Translations under genes and position numbers: made by a program
Assembly: GCF_007859855.1 (NCBI RefSeq)
Contig: NZ_SJPK01000022.1
Location: forward strand, 1-47,878
Direction of reading: 5' to 3'
Source of the DNA: Allorhodopirellula solitaria
GTDB lineage: Bacteria; Planctomycetota; Planctomycetia; Pirellulales; Pirellulaceae
DNA length: 47,878 nt
Notes under the pieces: model-generated
Told to the model about the DNA's origin: nothing
The model's database searches: none
What the model saw: only the letters and a program-made list of their open reading frames with translations
Shown here: piece after piece, positions 35,151 to 43,646 of the stretch
How the letters are laid out: the number at the start of each line of letters is the position of its first letter
Numbering within the stretch: the stretch's first letter is position 1

Positions 35151-36731
35151 TCACTGCCAGTACTTGTTGAGCAAGTATTGATTGTCCTTGCCGTGCTGCA
35201 GCCATTCGTCATACTCTGATCGAGAGCGGAAAGGTGGGATGTGGTGCGGATCTAATTTCTCAGACGTTTTGACCAGCGGAGCAGGCGACTCCGGAATCTG
35301 AGCGGCAAGTTTGTTCTTGATCTGAGCGAAGTTCGGATCTCCCGCTAGGTTATGCCATTCTTCGGCGTCCGATTGATGGTCGTAAAGCTCTTCGCTGCCA
35401 TCGATGTAGCGAGTGTACCGATAACGCTCGCTGCGCACCGAGAACTCGCCAAAGTCGTACGTGGTCAACGCGACGTGATCCCATCGTCCCTCAGGTTCCT
35501 CGAGCAGAGGCGTCAAACGGTGGCCGTCGATCTGGTTGTTCGTCGGCAGGCCACATAGATCGACTAGAGTTGGATAGATGTCTTGTAAAGAAACAGGGCG
35601 ATGGCACCGCTGTCCGTCGGCCGAACCGTCGGGCAGTCCGGGAGCGTTCTTGGGAACGTGGATCATTAACACCGAACGCACGACGTTGTCCCAGAGCGCG
35701 AACTTACGCCAATGCTGTTTCTCGCCAAGTTGCCAGCCGTGGTCGGACCACAGCACGATGATAGTGGTTTCGCGTTGACCGCTCTCGTCGAGACCGTCGA
35801 GTAAGCGTCCGAACATCGCATCAGCGAAGGCGATCGACGCAAGGTATCCCTGAACAGCCCGTTTCCATTGACCAGCCTCCACAACGTGCTGATGGTAGCC
35901 TCCGCCTCGAGAAGCGATGTCCCGTACGCGTGGCCCGACGTCTGCGAGATCGTTTTCCAAACGCTTGGGAAGAACCACCTCGTCGAGTGGAAACATGTCG
36001 AAGTATTTGCCAGGCACATACCACGGCAGGTGCGGTCGGTAGATACCACAAGCCAGGAATAGTGGTTTGTCGCGTGGCTTGTTAAGTTGCCCCAGCACGT
36101 AGTCGACACTCTTGAAATCTCCCATTTCTTCATCGGCGATATCCAGGGCCGACCAGTCGAACGCTCCATACATTTGATCGAACGCTGGCATATTCATTGT
36201 AGCTGGCGTTGGCTTATCAGCCGTCGCGAGCCTCGACTCGGTGAAATCAGGCAAGGCATCGTCGGGCATGTTTTGCTGCTGCGACGGCCAGTACTCGTCC
36301 CAACATTCAGGGTCGACCATATGGTAGTGGAAAATTTTTCCCGCACCGGAACTGAAGTAACCCTGCTGCCGAAAATAGGCGCCGATCGTTTGGTGGTTTG
36401 AAATCGCCTCACGCCAGTCTTGATAGTTGGAGTAGACACCGGACGTGTAGGGAGCCAAACCGGTCATGATTGCCGTACGGGACGGGTTGCAGCCAGGACT
36501 CGGGCAGTTGGCGTTCGTAAAACAGACCGAACGCTTCGCGAAACGAGTGAAGTTGGGTGTCATCGCTTGCGGATGCCCACGCAGTGGCTCAATCCAGTCG
36601 TTCAAATCGTCTACTGAGACAAAAAGAACGTTGGGGCGTCGCTCCTCTGCGAAGGCTGACGCAATGGCAGGCAGAACAAATGCGCAAATTAACACCAGCC
36701 GAAGTTTATCTTTCACGAGTCTCTCGCTCAT
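35151..36731 (-). CDS. secreted iduronate-2-sulfatase-like sulfatase, 526 aa
   Basis: The ATG at 36731 (MSERLVKDKLRLVLICAFVL) gives a signal peptide ending near SAFAEE; the start at 36746 is also possible. Metal-binding block NVLFVSVDDLNDWIEPL and formylglycine block CPSPGCNPSRTAIMTG (C-X-P-S-R) are characteristic of the iduronate-2-sulfatase branch. GIYRPHLPWYVPGKYF, IIVLWSDHGWQLGEKQHWRK and RYTRYIDGSEELYDH continue the family pattern. It cleaves 2-O-sulfate-type esters on uronic-acid-like sugars; the true substrate is unknown. It is convergent with the DUF6288-like gene. The 3' gap 35046-35150 shows nothing distinctive. Confidence 0.92.
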   Translation of the reverse strand: MSERLVKDKLRLVLICAFVLPAIASAFAEERRPNVLFVSVDDLNDWIEPLRGHPQAMTPNFTRFAKRSVCFTNANCPSPGCNPSRTAIMTGLAPYTSGVYSNYQDWREAISNHQTIGAYFRQQGYFSSGAGKIFHYHMVDPECWDEYWPSQQQNMPDDALPDFTESRLATADKPTPATMNMPAFDQMYGAFDWSALDIADEEMGDFKSVDYVLGQLNKPRDKPLFLACGIYRPHLPWYVPGKYFDMFPLDEVVLPKRLENDLADVGPRVRDIASRGGGYHQHVVEAGQWKRAVQGYLASIAFADAMFGRLLDGLDESGQRETTIIVLWSDHGWQLGEKQHWRKFALWDNVVRSVLMIHVPKNAPGLPDGSADGQRCHRPVSLQDIYPTLVDLCGLPTNNQIDGHRLTPLLEEPEGRWDHVALTTYDFGEFSVRSERYRYTRYIDGSEELYDHQSDAEEWHNLAGDPNFAQIKNKLAAQIPESPAPLVKTSEKLDPHHIPPFRSRSEYDEWLQHGKDNQYLLNKYWQ

Positions 36732-36841
36732 CAATCCGTTAGGCAACTTTCAATGGTTCACAACTCGACTTCAGGATAGCAGCAATGGGTGAGGGCACAC
36801 GGACGAGCCACCCGCTAGAAGCGTTGCCGAGGAGAGAATTC

Positions 36842-37398
36842 AAGGCTCATCCGACGGAAGCGTGCGCCCGAGGTTTTCAAGGCATGGCTCCCGTATCCAA
36901 GGATTGATTTGTGGGATGTGATTATCAATGTTAGACTGGCACTGCCGGGAGAAACGGAGCCGAGCTCGAATGGCGTGGACTTAGGGCTTTTCTGGTGGTT
37001 TCACGGGCTCGACCGCGATCCGCTTGGCTCGGCTGGGTCGAGGCTTTTTCAGCTTGGGATATTTTGATTGATTTCGGCGTTTGAGCTCGCGAGGTTCCTG
37101 GCGACCGGGGCGATCTCGGACCAGCCGGGAAGTTGCCGACAGCACGATCCACATTAAATATGTGTCCCTGACGAACAAACGCTCGCCAGGGACCGACAAC
37201 ACCATTGGCGTACCGCTTTTGCAGGGAAACGCTGGCGACCGAGATATCCCTTGCCAAGCCAGCACCTCTGCAGAGCTCGGCTCCGTCTCTCACGGCAGTG
37301 CCAGTCTAACATTGATAGTCACATCCCACAAATAAATCCTTGGATACGGGAGCCATGCCTTGAAAACCTCGCGCGCACGCTTCCGACGGATGAGCCTT
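36842..37398. repeat. 126-bp inverted repeats around a 305-bp core with a transposase remnant
   Basis: Bases 36842-36967 and 37273-37398 are reverse complements with about six differences in 126. Both arms contain CAAGGCATGGCTCCCGTATC and TGTTAGACTGGCACTGCCG. The core encodes an IS4-like C-terminal fragment. The right arm ends 2 bp before MITE copy 2. This looks like two inverted ends of one transposable element, or a fold-back element. Confidence 0.85.
36981..37265 (-). pseudogene. IS4-like transposase C-terminal fragment
   Basis: The minus-strand frame reads FVRDTYLMWIVLSATSRLVR, then a basic tail with RELKRRNQSKYPKLKKPRP. This resembles the C-terminal end of IS4-family transposases in planctomycetes (a hydrophobic strand followed by KRR-X-K-X-Y-P-X-L). 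The catalytic DDE part is absent, so it is a remnant. An overlapping ORF (36931-37293) in another frame is a shadow. Confidence 0.5.
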
Positions 37399-37400
37399 AA

Positions 37401-37516
37401 CTAAGCAACACACGATGAATAAAGTGTCGGTTTTAGTAGTGGACGAGGCGACGAGTCCTGCGGCTTTGGACTCCTCGCCTCGTCCACTACGACAGAAATT
37501 GATCGTGCGTTACTAA
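37401..37516. repeat. 115-bp MITE-like element, copy 2
   Basis: Same order as copy 1: CTAAGCAACACACGAT at the left end, arms at 37436-37458 and 37468-37490 around the loop TGCGGCTTT, then ACAGAAATTGATCGTGCGTT. The arms differ from copy 1 at a few positions (CTCCTCGCCTCG against CTCGTCGCTTCG). It stops 6 bp from the YbjN-like stop codon. Confidence 0.8.
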
Positions 37517-37521
37517 CAGGC

Positions 37522-37968
37522 TCACAGTTCGGCTGCGGCGATGGCTAATTTCACGTCTTCGTTGCCGTAGACAATCGACAAGAACGCTGGCATGTAGCGA
37601 TCGAGCATCGCGCCACCCACGTACAGGATATGATCGATCACGTCGTCGTCGGGGAACGGGTCGCCCAGGGGCAGGGCAGTCTGATATCGCAGTTCGCCAT
37701 CCTCCAAATCCATTTCGAAATTACCGAGTTTGAGGCCATAATTGGCCCGCGTGGTCGCTTCGGTGATCAGTTGTCGATGGCTCTCAGGGATTTTATTGGC
37801 CGGGTGGGTGAAAACCTGGAGCATGGATTCATCGATGATCATGGTCACGCGGAGGTCGCCATGTTTGCCCTCAAAAAGCATGCGAAAGAGTCCGCGTTCC
37901 TCGTCTTGATCATAAACAATCGTGCCTCGATCCAAATAAGCGCTGAGCTGATCGACTTGAGCTGACAT
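37522..37968 (-). CDS. YbjN-domain-like protein, 148 aa
   Basis: The ATG at 37968 (MSAQVDQLSAYLDRGTIVYD) is preferred; the 54 residues before it in the open frame are not family-like. The protein is small, acidic and alpha/beta: LFRMLFEGKHGDLRVTMIID, then THPANKIPESHRQLITEATT, NYGLKLGNFEMDLEDGELRY and VIDHILYVGGAMLDRYMPAF. This order fits the YbjN/type III chaperone-like fold. No enzyme activity is known. It is transcribed towards MITE copy 2, which could act as its transcription stop. Confidence 0.75.
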   Translation of the reverse strand: MSAQVDQLSAYLDRGTIVYDQDEERGLFRMLFEGKHGDLRVTMIIDESMLQVFTHPANKIPESHRQLITEATTRANYGLKLGNFEMDLEDGELRYQTALPLGDPFPDDDVIDHILYVGGAMLDRYMPAFLSIVYGNEDVKLAIAAAEL

Positions 37969-38177
37969 GTCGGTAACTCCGAGGGTTAGTGATTTGGAAA
38001 AGGTCTCGGCAGCACTGAAGAACCAAGACAAAACGAGCCGTGCGGAGGTTCGCACGGCAGCGCGATGTCCCGACCATGTGACGCTCGCTACCGACGATTG
38101 TACCGAAAAATTCCATTCGAAGCGAATCACGACGCCCAGCGGGAACTATACTCCCCTAGTCCCCTTTTCCCCTGAGA

Positions 38178-38774
38178 ATGACCTCGCTCGTGATCCGCGT
38201 CCTCCTTACCGCCTTCGAACCGTATGACCGCTGGCCCGACAACGCCAGCTGGCTGGCGCTGATCGATTTGACACGCTGGTATGACGGGGCGGTCGAAGTA
38301 GTGACCCGCCGCTACCCGGTGGACCTCAGCCAAATGAGTGAAAAGCTGCGGACGGACCTGCAGGAAGACTATGATTTTGCCTTGCACTGCGGCCAATCGC
38401 CGGGTTCGTCAGGGCTGCGTCTCGAGGCGATCGGCCTGAACCTACGAACCGATGGCAGCGAGATTCTCAGCGGCGCCCCTGCCGCCTATCGCAGCCCCCT
38501 ACCGCTGGCGAGCACCGCTCAGCACATTCGCCATGCTGGTATTCCCGCCGCGGTTTCGCATCATGCGGGCACCTACCTCTGCAACGCGGCTCTGTTTCTC
38601 AGCCAACACTACATCAGCTCTTTTGGGATGCGAACGGCATCGGCATTCCTCCATGTTCCACTGGCGCCTGCCCAGGTGGCTCGCGAGAACTCAGACGCCC
38701 CGAGCATGAGCACGCCGATGGTCAGCGCCGCCCTGGCGATTATGATTGAAAACCTGTCCGAACATCGACGCTAA
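38178..38774 (+). CDS. pcp: pyroglutamyl-peptidase I-like cysteine peptidase, 198 aa
   Basis: The C15 peptidase triad is visible: Glu83 in LRLEAIGLN, Cys135 in GTYLCNAALF and His159 in SAFLHVPLAP. The start VIRVLLTAFEPYDRWPDNAS matches the LVTGFEPF-G opening of the family. It removes N-terminal pyroglutamate from peptides in the cytoplasm. The length is slightly below the usual 210-220. It lies upstream of the leu leader on the same strand, with about 100 bp between them, and is divergent from the YbjN-like gene. Confidence 0.88.
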   Translation: MTSLVIRVLLTAFEPYDRWPDNASWLALIDLTRWYDGAVEVVTRRYPVDLSQMSEKLRTDLQEDYDFALHCGQSPGSSGLRLEAIGLNLRTDGSEILSGAPAAYRSPLPLASTAQHIRHAGIPAAVSHHAGTYLCNAALFLSQHYISSFGMRTASAFLHVPLAPAQVARENSDAPSMSTPMVSAALAIMIENLSEHRR

Positions 38775-38873
38775 ACCGCCGCTGGGATGGCCGCCGAATT
38801 TTCTGCTCCACGCAAACGAACCTCTGCGAACGATTCTCGCTCAAGGAAGGCAGCCGGTGCTTTTCGTCACCAC

Positions 38874-38903
38874 TTGACGCATCTCGTGAACACTGTTTAT
38901 TCT
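38874..38903 (+). promoter_or_regulatory. candidate sigma-70 promoter of the leu leader and leuA
   Basis: TTGACG (38874-38879) and TATTCT (38898-38903) are separated by 18 bases. Transcription would start at about 38909-38911, almost on the leader ATG. The leader peptide would then be translated from a leaderless or nearly leaderless transcript; no Shine-Dalgarno sequence precedes it. Confidence 0.5.
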
Positions 38904-38910
38904 GAAAAAC

Positions 38911-38988
38911 ATGCGGATTCAACTCACTCGACGACTGCTACTCGACCTCGGCCTGCTACCCGGCAGCTCGAGCCGATTCGTCGTGTGA
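38911..38988 (+). CDS. leuL: Leu-rich leader peptide of leuA (attenuator), 25 aa
   Basis: This short ORF reads MRIQLTRRLLLDLGLLPGSS, then SRFVV and TGA at 38986-38988. Seven of 25 residues are Leu, six of them in eight codons (CTG CTA CTC GAC CTC GGC CTG CTA). It sits directly before a terminator hairpin and the leuA gene. By analogy with leu operon leaders, stalling at Leu codons when charged tRNA-Leu is scarce would let a competing hairpin form and leuA be transcribed. The peptide itself has no other expected function. The gene symbol is by analogy only. Confidence 0.75.
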   Translation: MRIQLTRRLLLDLGLLPGSSSRFVV

Positions 38989-39029
38989 CCCGAGACCATC
39001 GCGTTTCCGCACACCACTGAACACGAATT

Positions 39030-39067
39030 AGCCCGAGCCGCCCGAAGTTGCGTCTCGGGCTTTTTTT
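39030..39067 (+). terminator. rho-independent terminator of the leu attenuator
   Basis: AGCCCGAG (39030-39037) pairs with CTCGGGCT (39054-39061), followed by a run of seven T (39061-39067). CGAGCCGCC (39034-39042) in the 5' arm can instead pair with GGCAGCTCG (38962-38970) inside the leader ORF, 8 of 9 positions, which is a plausible antiterminator. Confidence 0.8.
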
Positions 39068-39116
39068 ATGCTCGTCAACCGTTCATTCTTTCCCACCTTC
39101 TTTCACTTTTACTGCC

Positions 39117-40721
39117 ATGTCCGAGCCCACGTCTGCCGCCGACTCCTCCGCAACCGAACCGACGCCTGGCGTCGCGACGCGCCACATCCGCATCTTCGAC
39201 ACCACGCTTCGCGATGGTGAGCAATCGCCCGGTGCGAGCATGAACTTGGCCGAGAAGCTGGAGGTGGCTGCGGCCCTGGCCGACATGGGCGTTGACGTGA
39301 TCGAAGCGGGATTCCCGATTGCTTCGCCAGGGGATTTCGAGGCCGTCCGGCAAATCGCCGCAACCGTCCGCGGTTCGACCATCTGCGGTCTCGCTCGCTG
39401 CAACGAGAAAGACATTGATCGGGCTTGGGAAGCGTTGAAGGTCGCCCCGAGCAGCCGCATCCATGTGTTCTTGGCCACCAGCGCGATCCACCGTCAATTC
39501 AAGTTGCGGATGTCGACCGACGAGATCGTCGAGCGGGCAATCGCTGGAGTGAAGCGGGCTGCCACGCACTGCGACGATGTGGAGTTCTCCCCCGAAGATG
39601 CCTGCCGCACCGAACATGATTTCCTGTGCCGCGTTGTCGAAGCTGCGATCGATGCCGGTGCCACTACCATCAACGTTCCCGATACCGTCGGCTACGCCAC
39701 ACCCGAAGAGGTCTTGGAACGGTTCCAGATGCTCTGCAATCGCGTGCCCAATATCGACAAGGCTGTGCTGAGCACCCACTGTCACAATGATTTAGGGATG
39801 GCGGTCGCCAATTCCTTGGCCGCTGTCGCGGGTGGTGCGGGCCAGATTGAATGCACGATCAACGGCATCGGTGAGCGGGCTGGGAACGCGGCCCTCGAGG
39901 AGATCGTCATGGCGATCCAAACACGCAAGGACTGCTTGAACTTGTCCACCGGTATCAACTCCCGCCGCCTCGTTCCCGTCAGCCGTTTAGTGAGCAAGAC
40001 AACGGGCATCCACGTCCAACGCAATAAAGCCATTGTCGGCCGCAACGCATTCGCCCACGAATCGGGAATCCATCAAGACGGGATGCTGAAGGAGCGCAGC
40101 ACTTACGAGATCATGTCCCCCGAAGAGGTTGGGTTTGCCAAAACCGATTTGGTACTGGGCAAACACAGCGGCCGGGCCGCTTTGGCCGATCGAGCCAAAC
40201 AATTGGGCTTCACCCTCAGTGGCGAACAGTTGCAGGAGGTCTTCGAAAGCTTCAAGGTGCTCGCGGACAAGAAGAAAGAAATCTACGACGGCGACATCGT
40301 GGCCTTGGTCCAGCAACAGATCAGTGGACCGGAGACGTCCCAGTGGAGCTTGCTCGATTACGAAGTCACTAGCTCTCGCAGCCAGACGCCTCGCGTTCGT
40401 GTCACCCTGGGCCACGCGGGTCAGGAGTTCACCGAACAGGTAGAACAAGGAGATGGGCCGATTGATGCCGCCTTCTGGGCGGTCGAGAAAATCACCGGCA
40501 TCGAACTGGTGTGCAAAGACTTTCGCGTCCGCAGCGCCACGCTCGGTCGCGACGCAATCGGTGAAGCGAACTTGGAAGTCGAACACAAAGGACGGACCTA
40601 CCGTGGTGTCGGTGTCAGTACCGACAGCGTGGAGAGCACGATCCTCGCGATACTCAATGCGATCGACCGCATCGCGTCGGGAAAAACCGACGGCGAGGAA
40701 AACAACCTGCCGCAGCCCTAA
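39117..40721 (+). CDS. leuA: 2-isopropylmalate synthase
   Basis: The enzyme condenses acetyl-CoA with 2-oxoisovalerate in the first step of leucine synthesis. The start ATG 39117 ([20 protein letters not shown]) follows the terminator; the 39048 frame start would include the terminator itself. Signature blocks are [18 protein letters not shown] (about 24-41), [18 protein letters not shown] and [20 protein letters not shown] (metal-binding HXH region), then [18 protein letters not shown]. The C-terminal regulatory domain for Leu feedback is present ([20 protein letters not shown] to the end). The length of 534 aa is normal. The gene is preceded by an apparent Leu attenuator. No leuB/C/D genes are adjacent. 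Confidence 0.95.
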   Translation: MSEPTSAADSSATEPTPGVATRHIRIFDTTLRDGEQSPGASMNLAEKLEVAAALADMGVDVIEAGFPIASPGDFEAVRQIAATVRGSTICGLARCNEKDIDRAWEALKVAPSSRIHVFLATSAIHRQFKLRMSTDEIVERAIAGVKRAATHCDDVEFSPEDACRTEHDFLCRVVEAAIDAGATTINVPDTVGYATPEEVLERFQMLCNRVPNIDKAVLSTHCHNDLGMAVANSLAAVAGGAGQIECTINGIGERAGNAALEEIVMAIQTRKDCLNLSTGINSRRLVPVSRLVSKTTGIHVQRNKAIVGRNAFAHESGIHQDGMLKERSTYEIMSPEEVGFAKTDLVLGKHSGRAALADRAKQLGFTLSGEQLQEVFESFKVLADKKKEIYDGDIVALVQQQISGPETSQWSLLDYEVTSSRSQTPRVRVTLGHAGQEFTEQVEQGDGPIDAAFWAVEKITGIELVCKDFRVRSATLGRDAIGEANLEVEHKGRTYRGVGVSTDSVESTILAILNAIDRIASGKTDGEENNLPQP

Positions 40722-40731
40722 AGGACATCTC

Positions 40732-40783
40732 GTAGTGGACGACGCCACGAGCCCTGTTCGGTAGTGGACGACGCCACGAGTCC
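40732..40783. repeat. two direct copies of the 23-bp GTAGTGGACGACGCCACGAG motif
   Basis: Copies at 40732-40754 and 40761-40783 differ only at the end (GCCC against GTCC). With the inverted copy at 41037-41059, the second one brackets repeat copy B. They lie immediately after the leuA stop. Confidence 0.8.
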
Positions 40784-40787
40784 ATGA

Positions 40788-41032
40788 TTCTCCACAAATT
40801 CTCCTACGCCGAAGGCGTTGAAGAAAATAGCCGGTGGTTTGAGCGCGAGCGAACACCACCGGATACATCGCAAAATGCAAACGCCAACCCCGAATGGGGT
40901 TGAAGATCATTCATGACGAGGCCTGCGACCCACTTCGGGGTCGACGTTCGGTGACCAACGAACGCACGTAGGTGGCGCTGCGCTGACCTACGGCTATTTT
41001 CTATCATCCCGTTCGGGATGCTTGTGGGTAAT
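40788..41032. repeat. hairpin-array repeat, copy B
   Basis: Colinear with copy A through the whole core: ACGCCGAAGGCGTT, CCGGTGGT/ACCACCGG, CAACCCC/GGGGTTG, GACCC/GGGTC, CGTAGGT/ACCTACG and CATCCCG/CGGGATG. Several sites differ from A in ways that keep or improve pairing. The terminal repeats are degraded (TCCACAA against TTGTGGG). No gene lies in 40722-41114. Confidence 0.75.
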
Positions 41033-41036
41033 CGAT

Positions 41037-41059
41037 GGACTCGTCGCCTCGTCCACTAC
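41037..41059. repeat. inverted copy of the 23-bp motif after repeat copy B
   Basis: GGACTCGTCGCCTCGTCCAC plus TAC. It is the reverse complement of the MITE arm and of the copies at 40732 and 40761, and it closes a roughly 299-bp unit with the copy at 40761. Confidence 0.8.
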
Positions 41060-41114
41060 CAAACAGCTGTTGGAAATTCCCCGCGTATTGATCACGTGAT
41101 GCCAACCGCCGCGT

Positions 41115-41423
41115 TCACTGTTTGTCCAGCACGTCTTCGACCCAGCTCTTCGCTCGCATCATGGTCGGGAAACCGATTGTGGGGGCGGTCAGTAACGCCA
41201 CGTGTCGCAAGTCCTCCCCACTGCATCCCGCCTGGAGCGCCTTGCGGGTGTGAGAATGGGCGCCGCCCTCGAGCCCCGCAGTGATCGAAATGGCCAATTT
41301 GACGAGCGCGACCTCGCGGTCCGAAAGCGGCCCCGACTCACGCGATGCTTTCCCCATCGCTTCATAAGCCTGCATGAATTCAGGGAAGTCTTCGTGCATC
41401 TTTTCATAGCTCTTGGGGATCAT
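41115..41423 (-). CDS. AhpD/carboxymuconolactone-decarboxylase-like protein lacking CXXC, 102 aa
   Basis: The ATG at 41423 (MIPKSYEKMHEDFPEFMQAY) is preferred to the long frame starting at 41672. The helical body contains LSDREVALVKLAISITAGLE, then GGAHSHTRKALQAGCSGEDL. In AhpD-like peroxidase partners the motif is E-X-X-X-C-X-X-C-X-X-H; here the two Cys are replaced (GGAHSH), so redox activity of that type is unlikely, although the His remains. RHVALLTAPTIGFPTMMRA completes the fold. A member of the broader CMD family with unknown function. Confidence 0.8.
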   Translation of the reverse strand: MIPKSYEKMHEDFPEFMQAYEAMGKASRESGPLSDREVALVKLAISITAGLEGGAHSHTRKALQAGCSGEDLRHVALLTAPTIGFPTMMRAKSWVEDVLDKQ

Positions 41424-41529
41424 GTTTTGCCTCGCGTTGGTAGGAGATCCGTGAAAGGGGAGTCGTCGGCACAGCCTACCATAGCGGGCGCAAGCTCCGG
41501 GAAAAGCTGGGCGCCGCCGGCTCCTTTCC

Positions 41530-43560
41530 TCAGGGATCGATCTCAGGCGATTCACAGTGAAAATCGCGGCATCGATAGAGTGTGAAAGACTCTCCCAGCG
41601 AAGTTTTCCCTGCCCGCAGCGCGGCCGCGAGTGGCGACGCATCGGAGCCATCCGGTAACACCCAGGCGACACTCAATCCAGGCTGGTAAGCCGCCAATAC
41701 CTGCCGGGCGATCGATGGAATGTCCGCCCCGGCGGCGGGGGCGATCACCAATTCTCCTGGGTCGTGGTGCAGCTCATCGAGCACGCTAATTAGCGCCGAG
41801 CAAGCCCGGGACTGGGTGCGGATCACGGTTTCACCCGCCCGCAGCGTGTCCGTTGCCGCTTGGGCGAACCGCGTCTCTCCTGTCAACCGCGAAAGCTTCA
41901 ACAGCACCATCGCAGCGGCAGCACTCCCGCTGACGAGCGAACCATCGTGCCAATCCTTGTTGCGAGTGATCAGCGCGCCGGCGTCACTGGCCGTGTAATA
42001 AAATCCACCGTCCTCGGTGTCCATGAACCGCCCCACCAACTCTTCGGCCAAACCAACACTCTGTGTCAACCAACGTTCATCCGCGGTCGCGTCGTAGAGT
42101 TCAATCATCGCTTCGGCGAGCAGTGCATGGTCGTCGACAAAAGCCGTCCCGTGGGCGGTGCCGTCGCGATAGACGTGCAGGAGTTTGCCAGAATCGTCCC
42201 GCATGGAATCGAGAATAAAATCGGCTGCGTGAATTGCTGTGCGCAAGTAGTCATCGCGCCCGAGCACGACGCTCGCGACTGCGAAGGCACGGATGGCCAA
42301 GGCGTTCCAGGCGACGACAATCTTGTCATCACGCTGCGGTTTGATGCGGCGCTGACGCACGCTCCACAACTGCTCCCGGTCCGCGGCCAGTTCGCTCTCG
42401 AGCTGGTCCAGTGGGATCGCTAGCTCGGTCGCCCACTCAGCGAGCGGACGTGGCAGATTGGCGATGCTGTGGCCCTCAAAATTCCCTCGTTCGGAGATGT
42501 CGTAGATCTGGCAGAACCGCCGCCCCCGCGCCTGTCCGAGTACCTCAAGCACCTCGGCTGGATCCCAAACATAGAACTTGCCCTCGACGCCCTCACTATC
42601 GGCATCCTCGCTGCAATGAATTCCGCCGGATTCGTCGAGCATGTCCCGTTGGATGTAATCCAAAATCTCGGCGGCGACCTCGCTGTGACGCGAATGCCCC
42701 GTCACCTGGCTGGCCCGGGTGTAGACCATCGCCAACAAAGCGTTGTCGTAAAGCATCTTCTCAAAGTGAGGAACCAACCACTGGCCATCGACGCTGTACC
42801 TCGAGAACCCACCACCGATGTGATCGCGGATTCCGCCAGCGGCCATTTTGTCGAGTGTGAGTTCGGCGGCGTTGATCAATCGCGAATCCCCGGTTCGCAT
42901 CGCCACACGCAGCATCAACTCCAGATCCGTTGCATGAGGGAACTTCGGCGCCTGACCGAATCCGCCCCAAGTCAGATCGACGGTCTTGAGTAATTGTTCG
43001 ACAGCGACACCGACGCGATCGCCCCCGGGGACTTGATCGACCGTGGCCCCGGTACCGATGGCGAGTTGTTGCAGTGCTGCGGTGATCTCGCCCGCATGCG
43101 ACGCGATGCTGTCGCGTCGCTGAGCCCACGCGTCGACCAACGCATCGAGCACCTGCGGGAAACTCGGCATGCCGCCCCGCGGCGTCACCGGCCAGTAGGT
43201 ACCGGCATAGAACGGCCGCCCGTCATGGTCGAGAAAAACACTCATCGGCCAGCCACCGTGTCCGGTCATCAACTGCACCGCATTCATGTAGATCTGGTCG
43301 ATGTCGGGGCGTTCCTCTCGGTCCACTTTGACACAGACAAAATGCTCATTGAGATACGCGCCGACCTCTTCATTCTCAAAACTCTCATGGGCCATCACGT
43401 GGCACCAGTGGCAGGCGGCATAGCCCACCGACAGGAACACCGGCACATCGCGTTGACGCGCCTGGGCAAATGCTTCGTCGCCCCACGGCATCCAGTCCAC
43501 CGGATTGTCCTGGTGTTGGAGCAAGTAGGGACTCAGTGAACGGGCGAGTTGATTGGACAT
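41530..43560 (-). CDS. thioredoxin-domain protein of the DUF255/YyaL (SPATA20-like) family, 676 aa
   Basis: The ATG at 43560 ([20 protein letters not shown]) matches the typical start of the family (NRLA-ESPYLLQHA-NPVDW). The thioredoxin-like domain has the CHWCHVM motif (about 48-54) in [18 protein letters not shown]. It is followed by [20 protein letters not shown], a family hallmark. The rest is an alpha/alpha-barrel resembling glycosidase-like toroids ([46 protein letters not shown]). No verified activity is known for bacterial members. It lies 86 bp downstream of hrpB on the same strand. Confidence 0.92.
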   Translation of the reverse strand: MSNQLARSLSPYLLQHQDNPVDWMPWGDEAFAQARQRDVPVFLSVGYAACHWCHVMAHESFENEEVGAYLNEHFVCVKVDREERPDIDQIYMNAVQLMTGHGGWPMSVFLDHDGRPFYAGTYWPVTPRGGMPSFPQVLDALVDAWAQRRDSIASHAGEITAALQQLAIGTGATVDQVPGGDRVGVAVEQLLKTVDLTWGGFGQAPKFPHATDLELMLRVAMRTGDSRLINAAELTLDKMAAGGIRDHIGGGFSRYSVDGQWLVPHFEKMLYDNALLAMVYTRASQVTGHSRHSEVAAEILDYIQRDMLDESGGIHCSEDADSEGVEGKFYVWDPAEVLEVLGQARGRRFCQIYDISERGNFEGHSIANLPRPLAEWATELAIPLDQLESELAADREQLWSVRQRRIKPQRDDKIVVAWNALAIRAFAVASVVLGRDDYLRTAIHAADFILDSMRDDSGKLLHVYRDGTAHGTAFVDDHALLAEAMIELYDATADERWLTQSVGLAEELVGRFMDTEDGGFYYTASDAGALITRNKDWHDGSLVSGSAAAAMVLLKLSRLTGETRFAQAATDTLRAGETVIRTQSRACSALISVLDELHHDPGELVIAPAAGADIPSIARQVLAAYQPGLSVAWVLPDGSDASPLAAALRAGKTSLGESFTLYRCRDFHCESPEIDP

Positions 43561-43646
43561 GAAGATATTCTCGGTGTTGAGGATTTTTCTGAGCAGGCTA
43601 TTGTGACAGGGCAACGCAGGGGTCGAGCGTCTCGGGACCAAGCTGC

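Noticed and set aside
39987-40910. 307-codon minus ORF opposite the 3' half of leuA and running into the repeat
   Set aside because: Opposite the LeuA regulatory domain and extending into non-coding hairpin DNA.
40804-41007. small ORF across repeat copy B (and a similar one at 9768-10046 across copy A)
   Set aside because: The two ORFs look alike only because the DNA repeat is conserved; the sequence is explained by hairpins, and stop and start positions are not preserved.
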